Positions 35,260 to 44,940 of a stretch of DNA of 64,000 nt are shown here, one piece after another. The DNA is from Bog-473 sp963730785 (GTDB lineage Bacteria > Actinomycetota > Acidimicrobiia > Acidimicrobiales > RAAP-2). The stretch covers positions 124,001 through 188,000 of the forward strand of contig CAVSTF010000002.1 in assembly GCA_963730785.1 (NCBI GenBank), written 5' to 3'. The first letter of the stretch is position 1; each line of letters begins with the position of its first letter. The notes beneath the pieces were generated by a model. The model was not told where the DNA came from. It made no database searches and worked only from the letters and a program-made list of their open reading frames with translations. The position numbers and the translations under genes are program-made.

Positions 35260-38200
35260 CTAAGTGTGGGAGGTGCTGGTCATGTCTGAACGATTGATAG
35301 CCGTCTCGTCGAACCCTAAATAAGAGGCAATGACATCAGGATGTGTGAGCACCTCGTTCGGTGGGCCTACGGCGATCACTCGACCCAACTCCAGGGCGAT
35401 CAATCGATCACAGATCGACGACAGCAGCGGCATGTCGTGCTCAATCACAAGCATGGCGCATTTGGTCTGCGCCTGTACGCGACGCAACAGCGGACCCATT
35501 GCTTCCGTCTCGCGTTGGGCCACTCCGGCCGATGGTTCGTCAAGCAGCAGTACCTTGGGCTCCTGGGCCATCACGCAGGCAAGTTCGAGAATCCGTCGGG
35601 TGCCGGTCGAGAGTTCACCCGCTACTTTCTCGGCGAAGTCCGCCAAGCCCATCAGTTCGATGAGGGCGTCAACCTGCCGGGCAACTTGGTACTCAGAATC
35701 CAGTGAAGCTGGGAGCCCCAGACCAGCGGCCAGAAGACCCCGTGATTCGAGATGACGCTCCAGAGCGACCTTCAGGATTTCCTTGACCGTCAACGATGGG
35801 AAGAGGCGAGCTTCTTGAAAGGTGCGGCCCAAGCCAATTATGGCCCGATCATGGGCCGACATCCCACCGATCTCGGATCCGACCAAAGAGATGGTCCCCT
35901 GGTCGAGCGTCTGGAAGCCCGAGATCAGATCCATCAGCGTCGTCTTCCCGGCCCCGTTGTGTCCGATCAGACCGAGAATTTCTCCAGCGTGGAGCTCCAG
36001 GCTGATGTCCTGGGCCGCCGTGACTCCACCGAACCGCTTGGTGACCGCAGCGCAAGCCAGCACAACCGGTGCGGCCATTTGATCGAGATGCACTCCTCGC
36101 TCTTCGGGCGCCGGCGCCACCAGTTGGGGGGCGTTGAGCGAGGATGCTCCTTCGATGAAGACGGAGCGAAGCAGGTCCGATCGTTCGAGCAAGTCGGCCG
36201 CCGGTCCGGTGAACCTCACTTCCCCCTTCTCGAGGAATACCACGCGATGCGCCAGGTCGAGGGCAACGTTGATCGACTGCTCAACAACCACGATGGTCAT
36301 GCCCTTGTCGTGGAGCGAGCGAACCACGGCCAGCAACTGGCCCACCACGGCCGGCGCCAATCCCAATGACAGCTCATCAATAAGCAGCAACTTCGGAGTG
36401 ACCATGAGGGCCATCGCCAGCGAAAGCATCTGCTGCTCGCCACCGGAAAGGCTTCCGGCAGTCTGCCGAAGCCGCGTGGCCAAGACGGGGAACACCTCGA
36501 GCATCGATGCGCGGGCTGCGCTCACGGCGACTGGGTCCTTGCGCAGCATCCAGCCTGCGAGCCGTAGATTCTCTTCCACCGTCAACGATGGAAACACGCC
36601 GCGACCGCCCGGCATCAAGGCGATCCCACTCCGGGCAATCGACTCTGGCGAGCGCCCATCGATGCGGTGCCCCTCGACCTCCACCCGTCCGGCATCCAAA
36701 TCCATGAGACCGCTGACGCCGCGCAGCAAAGTTGATTTGCCGGCGCCGTTAGTGCCCAACAGCGCGACGATCTCGTTCGTTTCGACAACAAGATTGACTC
36801 CAAAGAGGATGCGAACGGGGCCATAGGAAGATTCGACGCCCCGGCAGTGGAGCATCGTCGTGGCCGAGGCGGCCGGCCTGAGTTCTGGCAACGTCGGCAT
36901 CGGGAGTGGCGGCCGAGTTTCGGGCTGATCGGCGGAAGGGCCCTCCTCCCGCTGACCCATGAGGCTCGGGACCGGGATATGGCGTCGGCGCGCCACCACG
37001 CGGAGCAATCCGTCGCGTGCCCGATGCAGCCCTTCATCAATGCCGCCGGGCAGCACCAGCAGGACAAGCAGGAGACCTGAGCCAGCAATAACTTGCTGGT
37101 ACTGGGGAAAGCTATAGGTGGCGGTCTGTACGACGGCCACGCCTATGAGTGCACCACTAATGGAGCCCAACCCGCCGATGACCGCCATGGAAAACACGAG
37201 GAGGCTGAGGCTGGGATCGAACGTGTTGAGGCCGGCTGACTGCAACGTAGTGACGTAGAGCGCCCCAGCGATACCCGCAATGGCACCCGCCAGAGTGAAG
37301 GCGGTCAACCTGACCTTGACGGTCCCGACTCCCATGGCCTCGGCAGCATCAAGATTGTCTCGCGAGGCCAGGAAGACGCGACCAGCCCTCGCAGGGCGCA
37401 AGGCCCGCACGAAGAGCGCGGCCAACATGAGGATGATGAGGCAGAAGTAGTAGTACGTCCGCCCACTGGTCAGATCAAAGCGCCCGAAAATCAGCGGGCG
37501 CAAGAAGTCAGCGGGAATGGCGCTGGGAAAGTTAGTTGGATTCAAGAAGAACGAATTCACACAGACCGCCAAGGCCAATGTGGTGACAGCCAGAAACTCG
37601 CCTCGGACCCGCAGGGCGGGGAGTCCGACCATGATGGCCAAGAGGGCGCCGACGACGGCCGCTGCGGCCAGGGACTGGAAGAAGTCAGCATTGAGCTTCT
37701 GAATCAGATCTGCCGCCATCACGCCGCCGACACCGGCAAAGGCGAACTGTCCCAGGCTGACGCTGCCCGACCACCCCGAGAGGACGACGAGGGATAAGGC
37801 CGCCAGACCGAAACAAATGGCGATCGTGTATTCCAGGGTGGATCCGGGCCCACCCAGCAGTGGTACCGCTATCAGTACGCCCGCGACAACGGCACTGAGG
37901 ACATAACGGGTGCCGCGCACTTCGGGCAATCGACGCAGTGCCTCGGGAATCGACCGACTCACGCCCGTGCCCATCCAGATCGTGGCGCTCTCGAGTTTGC
38001 CCGACCGTTGCTGACGCTGCAGGAGGAGCCCCACCAGAATGACCCCGAGCAGGACCACGTCAGTGACTGAAGCTTGTTGCACATTGAACTCAATCACCGA
38101 GTTCAGAATGCCGATCGCGACCGCGGCGCCGAAGGCGATCGGGAGGCGTTCCATGCGAGCAATGACGCCCGCGGCCAAAGCTGGCAGTAACAGTGTTGGT

Positions 38201-38985
38201 CCGGAAAGCACCGATTGAGTGACCCCCTGGCTGGGGCCGTTGACCATGACCGTCAACGCAGCCAAGACACCGGCGATGAGCCAGACCAAGGTCGAGAGCC
38301 TCTTGAGCGGTATACCCAAGAGCTGGGCTCGCTCAGGATTCTCGGCCAATGAGCGCACGGCCACACCGGCATCGGTGCGCAGCAGGAACCAGCTCAATGC
38401 TGCCGGCACGATGAGCAGCACTCCCAAGACCAGCAGGTCGTTGCCGTCAAACAGGACCGGTCGGATATCGAGAGTGACACCAGACAGGGGAGTTTTGAAG
38501 GCGCCGAGCAGCGGGGGACCATTGAGCCATCCCGGGACGAACGCCTGCACTCCCCCCAGCACCTGCGCCAAACCGATGGTGGCGACCATGACCACGAGGC
38601 GCGGCGCCCTGGAAAAGCGCCAGCGCAGGAGGAAGTCCACGCCGACTCCGACGACGCCCCCGAGCACGAGGCCGATGCCGAGCGAGAGAAACCAGTTCAC
38701 GTGCTGGCCCAGGTACAGCATGACCCCAACCGTGCCCGCCAGCCCCCCCATGGCGCCGTACGAGAAGTTGATGACTCGATTGGCTCGGTAGGTGAGGATC
38801 AATCCCATGGCCAACATGCCATTGACCGCGCCGAGTTCTGCTCCCTGCACAAGGATGCCCAGCGGCGCCGTATTGGGTGCAAAGGCCGGTAAGGCGACAA
38901 ACAACACCGCCACCCCGAACGCCACCAAGAGGGTAACTTGTAAACGGCTCACTCGGGGAGGGAGCACCCTGTCGTTGCGACCCAA
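35260..38985 (-). CDS. Four-domain Liv-type ABC transporter: LivH-LivM-LivF-LivG fusion
   Basis: 1241 residues in one unbroken frame. LivH-like permease about 15-330, LivM-like permease about 345-675, LivF-like ATPase about 710-950 and LivG-like ATPase about 975-1225. ATPase 1 has GTNGAGKST, LSGGEQQ and LLLIDE. ATPase 2 has GHNGAGKTT, a variant signature LSTGTRR and VLLLDEP. These normally are four separate subunits. The start is probably TTG at 38985, 5 bases after the binding-protein stop; a GTG six codons later is possible. It should import a small carboxylic or amino acid-like ligand delivered by the anchored binding protein. Confidence 0.93.
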   Translation of the reverse strand: MGRNDRVLPPRVSRLQVTLLVAFGVAVLFVALPAFAPNTAPLGILVQGAELGAVNGMLAMGLILTYRANRVINFSYGAMGGLAGTVGVMLYLGQHVNWFLSLGIGLVLGGVVGVGVDFLLRWRFSRAPRLVVMVATIGLAQVLGGVQAFVPGWLNGPPLLGAFKTPLSGVTLDIRPVLFDGNDLLVLGVLLIVPAALSWFLLRTDAGVAVRSLAENPERAQLLGIPLKRLSTLVWLIAGVLAALTVMVNGPSQGVTQSVLSGPTLLLPALAAGVIARMERLPIAFGAAVAIGILNSVIEFNVQQASVTDVVLLGVILVGLLLQRQQRSGKLESATIWMGTGVSRSIPEALRRLPEVRGTRYVLSAVVAGVLIAVPLLGGPGSTLEYTIAICFGLAALSLVVLSGWSGSVSLGQFAFAGVGGVMAADLIQKLNADFFQSLAAAAVVGALLAIMVGLPALRVRGEFLAVTTLALAVCVNSFFLNPTNFPSAIPADFLRPLIFGRFDLTSGRTYYYFCLIILMLAALFVRALRPARAGRVFLASRDNLDAAEAMGVGTVKVRLTAFTLAGAIAGIAGALYVTTLQSAGLNTFDPSLSLLVFSMAVIGGLGSISGALIGVAVVQTATYSFPQYQQVIAGSGLLLVLLVLPGGIDEGLHRARDGLLRVVARRRHIPVPSLMGQREEGPSADQPETRPPLPMPTLPELRPAASATTMLHCRGVESSYGPVRILFGVNLVVETNEIVALLGTNGAGKSTLLRGVSGLMDLDAGRVEVEGHRIDGRSPESIARSGIALMPGGRGVFPSLTVEENLRLAGWMLRKDPVAVSAARASMLEVFPVLATRLRQTAGSLSGGEQQMLSLAMALMVTPKLLLIDELSLGLAPAVVGQLLAVVRSLHDKGMTIVVVEQSINVALDLAHRVVFLEKGEVRFTGPAADLLERSDLLRSVFIEGASSLNAPQLVAPAPEERGVHLDQMAAPVVLACAAVTKRFGGVTAAQDISLELHAGEILGLIGHNGAGKTTLMDLISGFQTLDQGTISLVGSEIGGMSAHDRAIIGLGRTFQEARLFPSLTVKEILKVALERHLESRGLLAAGLGLPASLDSEYQVARQVDALIELMGLADFAEKVAGELSTGTRRILELACVMAQEPKVLLLDEPSAGVAQRETEAMGPLLRRVQAQTKCAMLVIEHDMPLLSSICDRLIALELGRVIAVGPPNEVLTHPDVIASYLGFDETAINRSDMTSTSHT

Positions 38986-38990
38986 CGATC

Positions 38991-40757
38991 TCAGCTGCCC
39001 GTGGGAGAGATCGGGAAGCTGGCGGGTATCGGCGCGCTTCCACTTGGATACTGTCCAGCGGCATACCGTGGAGAATCCACCGCATAGCCACCCTGCCCGC
39101 CGTTCTCGGCCGACGTTTCGTTGGGGTTGTAACTCACGACCCAGGAGTCTCGAACCGCGTTGAATGTGTTGTTCGGGAACAGCCAGGTGCCGAATTGGGC
39201 GTTCGAAGCACCGGCCTGGCTACCCGGATAGGCCCGTATGCCGGCTTCGAAGTTGGTCGGGGTCAAATTGGGACCGGCCATCTCAATTCCAATCGCCAAT
39301 TCGTCGAACACCTCGTAGATCGAGTTGACCAAAGGCGCAGGTTCGTCGCTCGCCACGGACTTGTAGGCGGCGTAGCCGAGTGTCGCTTGGGTCGGGAGCG
39401 TTGGTCCCATGAAACTGATGCCGTATGCATGGGCCCATTCGGTCTGGTCGTACAACTGCGCAACACTGTCCTCGTCAATGTCGTAGGAGCCCGTCTCAAT
39501 CCATTCGGGCACGTAGTTCTGTTGAGCGGCGCGCTCGGTGAGAAAGAGAGGCGACGCCGGGTCAGTGAGAAGGATCACTGAGGTGATCTGGTCGTTAGCC
39601 AGCTTGGCCACCAGGTTGTCATCCTGCGCGGTGAGTGTGTTCTCGTTGAGCTGATACGGCAGGACGTCGGCGATTGGGAAGCCAGCCGCCTGAGCCAGAC
39701 TCACCGCTTCATTGGCACACGCCTGATATTCCGGATTCTCGGGAGCGAGGATGGCGAACTTCCGTGTCTGCCCTTTCAGTGACCCGCCGGCGTACGTGGC
39801 TGGTTTGCCGGCTAACTGCTTGTCAATGAAGTTCATCACTTGTTGCATTTCGAATGTGCAGTCGGTACCGGGCCCCCAGGCATATGGAGCCATTGACTCC
39901 ATGTCACTTTGCGAGACGAACTGGAGACCGAAATTCATTTCCTTCTGTTGGGCCAATGCCTCCGCGTAGACCAAGGAAATGACGCTGGCATCACCAAACG
40001 CGTGGATCTGCTGAGCGACTGTGGTGGCGTCGGCGGCCGCATTCGCCTGGCCTTCATCCTGCAACTCGGTGGTTTGCGCCCCTTGTCCGTTGAAGTAGAC
40101 CACCTTGAGCTTCCGGCCGTAGAACTGGAAATGGTCGTTGAAGTACGTAACCAAACCGTTGATGGTGCTCTCGGTCTCAGCTTGAGTGGCCGTAAAAGAC
40201 CCGGCCCCCGATGCGCTTGATGTCGAATTGGAGCTGGCAAAATCCGATGGGAATCGGTAGGCGAGTGTGATGGTGCTCGACGTGACACCGTTATACGTCG
40301 CCCCCCCGTTGTTCCCCGAAAAGGCCACGCAGGGCGGGGAGTACGGGTCCCCAGGTATCTGAAGGGCCTGGCCCGAGCAGGCAGTCGTCGTTCCCGTGAC
40401 CGCCGCTCCTCCTCCCGATCGAGTGGTGCCGTTGCCGTTGCCCGCGGTTGCCGAGCCGGTCGGCGAGGAGCCTGAATTCGAACCGGTGGCCGGTGGGCCC
40501 GGGGTGCCGGTGCCACTGGCGGCTCCACCGGGAAGCGTGGTGGATGTCGAGGCGGCGTTGCCGTCCGCCGCGGCTGCCGCTGCCTGACCGTCGTGGACGG
40601 TCACCACGTTCTCTTCTCGCGAAATGCTCGGCACCAGGACAGTGATCAGGGCAAACGCCACAACAAATATCGTCAAGGGTGCATAGCCCCGGAGGAGCCG
40701 ACGTCGACTCTTCTTCCATTCCATCTCTTTTTCGTTCACACCGACGTCCTGACTCAT
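38991..40757 (-). CDS. Membrane-anchored Liv-type substrate-binding protein
   Basis: 588 residues from the ATG at 40757, which overlaps the previous stop (ATGA). A basic N-terminus and one helix (APLTIFVVAFALITVLVPSI) are followed by a Ser/Thr/Gly linker (about 60-130). Then comes a Peripla_BP_6-type domain with CVAFSGNNGGAT, TYFNDHFQFYGRKLKVVYFN and NLTPTNFEAGI. There is no lipobox Cys. It should present the substrate to the fused transporter encoded next. Paralogue of the damaged gene at 203-1986. Confidence 0.92.
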   Translation of the reverse strand: MSQDVGVNEKEMEWKKSRRRLLRGYAPLTIFVVAFALITVLVPSISREENVVTVHDGQAAAAAADGNAASTSTTLPGGAASGTGTPGPPATGSNSGSSPTGSATAGNGNGTTRSGGGAAVTGTTTACSGQALQIPGDPYSPPCVAFSGNNGGATYNGVTSSTITLAYRFPSDFASSNSTSSASGAGSFTATQAETESTINGLVTYFNDHFQFYGRKLKVVYFNGQGAQTTELQDEGQANAAADATTVAQQIHAFGDASVISLVYAEALAQQKEMNFGLQFVSQSDMESMAPYAWGPGTDCTFEMQQVMNFIDKQLAGKPATYAGGSLKGQTRKFAILAPENPEYQACANEAVSLAQAAGFPIADVLPYQLNENTLTAQDDNLVAKLANDQITSVILLTDPASPLFLTERAAQQNYVPEWIETGSYDIDEDSVAQLYDQTEWAHAYGISFMGPTLPTQATLGYAAYKSVASDEPAPLVNSIYEVFDELAIGIEMAGPNLTPTNFEAGIRAYPGSQAGASNAQFGTWLFPNNTFNAVRDSWVVSYNPNETSAENGGQGGYAVDSPRYAAGQYPSGSAPIPASFPISPTGS

Positions 40758-42196
40758 GCCGTTGTTACCTCCGGCGTCTCGGCGGAGAAATTCCGTCGCC
40801 GTCGGCGTTGCCGTAGGAACTCGGCCAGGGCCAAGGCGGCCGTACCCAGCACGAGGATGAGTGCGACCGGCTTGGCCGCACTCGAGCGACATCCGCCAAC
40901 GGTCGTACTCCGGCACGAGGTGGAGCTGGCGAGTCGGATGACACCAGAGCGCCTTGTTGACGCCCCCTTCGTTGTCGGGCCAGCCGGCGTCGACGTCGTC
41001 GTGGTGACCGGCCCCGGTGATGCAAACCCACCAGCTGCAGTAATAATCGAAGACCCGGCGGTACCAGGTACGAATGACGAGGTTGGCGCCGGTCCCTCGG
41101 TGCTCGCCCCCGTGGAGGCGCCGAAGGGATCGACGTAGGTCACATTGCTGGTGGATGCGGTGGTGCCGCCCACATTGATATCGACGGCGCCTTGGCCGGC
41201 CAGAATTCCGAGCACAATTTCAACGAAGAGGTCGGCGTCTCCCGTGGTGGGATAGATGCTTGCCAGTTCGTTGAAGAGCACGTTCCGGAGAGGTTGCACG
41301 CCACTGACGACTGGTCCGAAGGCCTGCATCCCCAACGCCGAATTATCCAAGCCGATCGAGAGCGGTGTCTCGCTTACCGTACCGTTGCTGGCCACTTTCG
41401 ATTGGGGTGGCGAAATGTGGAACCCCGTCGTGGCAATGGCCGCATTGATGGTCGAAAACACACTCGACAGCGACTCTGCGGCGACTGGGAGGTTGACCCC
41501 GCCCAACGTCACCGAAGCAATCGAGAAGCTGGACGAACCGACCGGATTAGCACCGGAGCGTTGGGTCGAGGACCAGTCCAGCCCGGAGAGCATCACCAAT
41601 CCGCCCAGCAACGAGATGGTGCCGATCTGTGACGTCGATTCCGCCTGCCGGGCGTCTCCCCCGACGATGGAGCTGGCCGCCGTGCTCTGACCACCCGAAA
41701 TGACCAGGCTGGAACCTGCACTGAGCCCGGCTACCGAAGTCGAGGCAAGACCCGAACTCTCTGATGCGGCGACAGCCTCGGTGGCGGCACCGGCGCCCGC
41801 AGATCCGGCGATGGACCGTGTCGTGGACGACAGCGATCCGGTGGAACTGGTCTGCAACGGCAAGAGTGAGGCCGGAGTGGGTATGGGCAAGGCACCGGAA
41901 AGACCGGAGGCGACAACCTCGGACTCAGCCTGGCCTTCCATGTTCGTATAGCCCGCATTCGAGAGGCCTTCAGTCACCCCCTCATCGGCGCCGGCTAAAG
42001 CCAGAGGTAGGGCGATCACCTCCGCAGTCGCGCTACCGGTTCCGGCCATGAACGGCGCCGTCGCGGCTGAGGCATCTGACCCCCCAGGGCCGGTGAAGAG
42101 TGGCGCCGACGCCATGACCAGTGAGATGCAAGCGACAAGGTCAACCAGGACCCGCCCGGTGAGTGGGCGCCCTGTCACGAGTTCGCCTTCCGCCAT
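40754..42196 (-). CDS. Ser/Thr/Ala-rich surface protein with C-terminal membrane anchor
   Basis: 480 residues. A hydrophobic N-terminal segment (VLVDLVACISLVMASAP) may be a signal peptide. The body is rich in Ser, Ala, Gly and Thr. Near the C-terminus come a Cys pair (SCRSTTVGGC), a membrane helix (AKPVALILVLGTAALALAEF) and an Arg-rich tail. No catalytic motif or known domain was recognised. A protein with the same tail precedes the binding protein at the paralogous locus (1-206), so it is probably a structural or accessory partner of the transporter at the cell surface. Confidence 0.75.
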   Translation of the reverse strand: MAEGELVTGRPLTGRVLVDLVACISLVMASAPLFTGPGGSDASAATAPFMAGTGSATAEVIALPLALAGADEGVTEGLSNAGYTNMEGQAESEVVASGLSGALPIPTPASLLPLQTSSTGSLSSTTRSIAGSAGAGAATEAVAASESSGLASTSVAGLSAGSSLVISGGQSTAASSIVGGDARQAESTSQIGTISLLGGLVMLSGLDWSSTQRSGANPVGSSSFSIASVTLGGVNLPVAAESLSSVFSTINAAIATTGFHISPPQSKVASNGTVSETPLSIGLDNSALGMQAFGPVVSGVQPLRNVLFNELASIYPTTGDADLFVEIVLGILAGQGAVDINVGGTTASTSNVTYVDPFGASTGASTEGPAPTSSFVPGTAGSSIITAAGGFASPGPVTTTTSTPAGPTTKGASTRRSGVIRLASSTSCRSTTVGGCRSSAAKPVALILVLGTAALALAEFLRQRRRRRNFSAETPEVTTA

Positions 42197-42227
42197 CTCG
42201 ACATTGCCCCGGCCACGGGATGGTGCA

Positions 42228-43184
42228 CTAGCGCGTCACTTCAACGCGAGGTACCGACGTGATGAAACCCGTCAAATCCCGCCAGGCTTGATCCATACCC
42301 GAATAGAGGCGTGGAACCGAGAAGAATCCATGCATGTAGTCGGGGTAGTTGATGTGAGTGACGGGCACACCCGCCTCGACCAATCGCGAGGCGTAGGCAA
42401 CGCCCTCGTCATGCAAGCAGTCGTAGCCGGCGGTGAGGACGAGCGTGATCGGCATTCCTGCGACGTCGGGTGCCAACAGTGGCGACAGCAACGGATCGCC
42501 GGGATCGGCGTTGCCGCAGTAGAACCGGGAACACATGGCCGTGTCGGCCACGCTGAGGCCAGGGCCGGTGTAGTCCCGACTGCTGGGGGTGCTGCTTGTG
42601 TGGTCGAGGGCGGGATAGATCAGCACCTGTGCGGCCAGGGGGTGGCGGTCAGATGACTGGTGGACAAGGGCGGCCGCGGCGGCGAGATTGCCCCCGGCGC
42701 TATCGCCGGCCACCACAATGCGGCCCACATCGGCGCCGAGTTCGTCCGCCTTGGTGATCACCCACTCGATCGAAGCCAACACGTCGTCCAAGGCGGCCGG
42801 GTAAGGATCTTCCGGCGCCAGACGGTACGCGATGGACACGACGACGGCCGGGGTGGCAGAGGCGATCTGCCGGCAGATGGCATCGCAGCCCGGAATACCA
42901 CCAGTGATCCATCCGCCTCCATGCAGGTAGATGACGGTGGGACCTGGTATCCCCGAAGTAGACCGATAAATACGGACGGGGATCTCGCCCTGCGCGCCTG
43001 AGATTGTGGCGTCGACCGCTTCGACATCTTCAGGGACCTTGCCGACGAGCGCCTTCGGCGCTTTCACGGCGGCACGTTTCGCCACCGATTGCCGGACCAC
43101 TCGTTGGGGATCCGGGAGGAGGTGTAGTCGGGCCAATATGTTCGTGACCCCGATCATGACCCGGGTCTGACGGCTCAGTGCCAT
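42228..43184 (-). CDS. Alpha/beta-hydrolase-3 (HSL-type) esterase
   Basis: 318 residues. The oxyanion motif is YLHGGGW, the nucleophile elbow GDSAGG, with a candidate acid in YDCLHDEG and His in DYMHGFF. All the residues of the hormone-sensitive-lipase/acetyl-hydrolase family are present. It should hydrolyse a short-chain or aromatic ester. Third hydrolase of the operon, 31 bases before the surface-protein gene. AAAGG ribosome-binding site. Confidence 0.92.
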   Translation of the reverse strand: MALSRQTRVMIGVTNILARLHLLPDPQRVVRQSVAKRAAVKAPKALVGKVPEDVEAVDATISGAQGEIPVRIYRSTSGIPGPTVIYLHGGGWITGGIPGCDAICRQIASATPAVVVSIAYRLAPEDPYPAALDDVLASIEWVITKADELGADVGRIVVAGDSAGGNLAAAAALVHQSSDRHPLAAQVLIYPALDHTSSTPSSRDYTGPGLSVADTAMCSRFYCGNADPGDPLLSPLLAPDVAGMPITLVLTAGYDCLHDEGVAYASRLVEAGVPVTHINYPDYMHGFFSVPRLYSGMDQAWRDLTGFITSVPRVEVTR

Positions 43185-43245
43185 TGGTTGCCTTTCAGCT
43201 CGCAGATTTCACGACGACCCATCCGATCGGACGTACCCCGACGCA

Positions 43246-44940
43246 TCAGGTGAAATCCTCTTCGCGGAACTCACCCTCAATGCGGGTACCAACCGCTTCG
43301 ACCTCGGCGATTCGCAACTCGACCCGGCGGATTTTGCCGCTAATCGTCTTGGGAAGGTCGGCGAACTGCAACCGTCGAATCCGTTTGTAAGGCGCCAACT
43401 GGCCGCGGCAATAGGTCAGGATGTCCTGGGCGACATCTGCGCTTGGCTCGTAGCCCAATGCCAGCACGACATAGGCCTTCGGCACCGCCAGGCGCACTTC
43501 GTCCGGCGCTGGCACCACGGCGGCCTCTGCCACGGCGGGGTGCTCAATGAGGACGCTCTCAAGCTCGAAGGGGCTAATTCTGTAGTCGCTGGCCTTGAAC
43601 ACATCGTCGGCCCTTCCGACGTAGGTGATGTAGCCATCGGAGTCCCGCCCAGCGACATCACCGGTGTGGTAGCGGCCGCCGGCGAACACGTCAGCGTTGC
43701 GCTGACTATCAGAGTGATAGCCCACCATCAGTCCGACGGGGCGCAGCGGGGGAGTGACGACGCAAATCTCACCCTCAATACTCACCTCGTCGCTCACTGG
43801 ATCAACCAGGGCAATTTCGAATCCTGGCATGGGGCGGCCCATTGAACCGAGCTTGATCGGCTGCCCGGGTGAGTTCCCGATGAGGAGCGACGACTCGGTC
43901 TGGCCGAATCCATCGCGGATGGTGAGTCCCCAGGCCCGCTGCACGGACTCGATCACTTCGGGATTGAGGGGCTCACCGGCACCGACGAGCTCTCGCAGGG
44001 AGAGGTCACTTCGCCACTGGCCAAGATCCTGCTGAATCAGCATCCGCCATACGGTCGGTGGTGCACAGAACGTCGTGACCGACGCATCCCTCAACACGTT
44101 GAGCATGGCCTGAGCGTCAAAGCGATCGTAGTTGTAGAGACAGATGGTGGCTCCAGCCAACCAGGGAGCGAATACGCACGACCAGGCATGTTTGGCCCAA
44201 CCAGGGCTGGACACGTTCATGTGCACGTCGCCGGGTTGCAGACCTATCCAGTACATGGTGGATAGATGGCCGATCGGGTAGCTGGTGTGCGTGTGTTCCA
44301 CCAGCTTGGGTAGCGCAGTGGTGCCAGAGGTGAAGTACAACAAAAGGGAATCATCGGCTGACGTCTCCCCGTCTGGCTCGAAGGCGTCCGATTCGGCGTC
44401 TGCGTCCGAATAGTCCAGCCAACCGATCACCGGCTCGCCCACGGCAATTCGCACGTAGGCGCCCGAAAGGTCATCGAACTTCGACGTGACGTCCGATCGG
44501 GCTATTACCGCACCCACGTCACCCCGAAGGATTCGGTCTTGCAACTCGGCCGACGTGAGCATGGTGGCGGTGGGAATGATGACGGCGCCGAGCTTCATGG
44601 CCGCCAGAGTCGTCTCCCATAACTCGACTTGGTTTCCGAGCAACATGAGCATCCGAGTGCCCCGGGCGATGCCCTGGCCAAGCATCCAATGTGCCACCTG
44701 ATCGGAACGGCGAGACAACGTCGCGAATGTGTAGCTTGCGCTCGTCCCCTCTTGCTCAATGAGGTGCAGGGCAACGCCATCGGGGTTCTCGGCTGCCAGC
44801 ACCCCGTCGAACCAATCCAGCGCGAAGTTGAAGTGGTCTGGACGGGGCCACTCGAATCCGGCGCATGCCTTTTCGTAGTCATTGCGATGGGTCAAGAGGA
44901 AGTCGCGAGCACCACGGAGTGCTTCTGCGGGCATGATCAT
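43246..44940 (-). CDS. Acyl-CoA synthetase (AMP-forming)
   Basis: 564 residues. The AMP-binding P-loop is YFTSGTTALPK, with DGFGQTESS, YHTGDVAGRD and the C-terminal lysine loop KTISGKIRRVEL. Closest in style to medium-chain or aromatic acyl-CoA synthetases (ACSM-like). It should activate the acid released by the neighbouring esterases to its CoA thioester for oxidation. Its start overlaps the preceding hydrolase stop. Confidence 0.93.
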   Translation of the reverse strand: MIMPAEALRGARDFLLTHRNDYEKACAGFEWPRPDHFNFALDWFDGVLAAENPDGVALHLIEQEGTSASYTFATLSRRSDQVAHWMLGQGIARGTRMLMLLGNQVELWETTLAAMKLGAVIIPTATMLTSAELQDRILRGDVGAVIARSDVTSKFDDLSGAYVRIAVGEPVIGWLDYSDADAESDAFEPDGETSADDSLLLYFTSGTTALPKLVEHTHTSYPIGHLSTMYWIGLQPGDVHMNVSSPGWAKHAWSCVFAPWLAGATICLYNYDRFDAQAMLNVLRDASVTTFCAPPTVWRMLIQQDLGQWRSDLSLRELVGAGEPLNPEVIESVQRAWGLTIRDGFGQTESSLLIGNSPGQPIKLGSMGRPMPGFEIALVDPVSDEVSIEGEICVVTPPLRPVGLMVGYHSDSQRNADVFAGGRYHTGDVAGRDSDGYITYVGRADDVFKASDYRISPFELESVLIEHPAVAEAAVVPAPDEVRLAVPKAYVVLALGYEPSADVAQDILTYCRGQLAPYKRIRRLQFADLPKTISGKIRRVELRIAEVEAVGTRIEGEFREEDFT

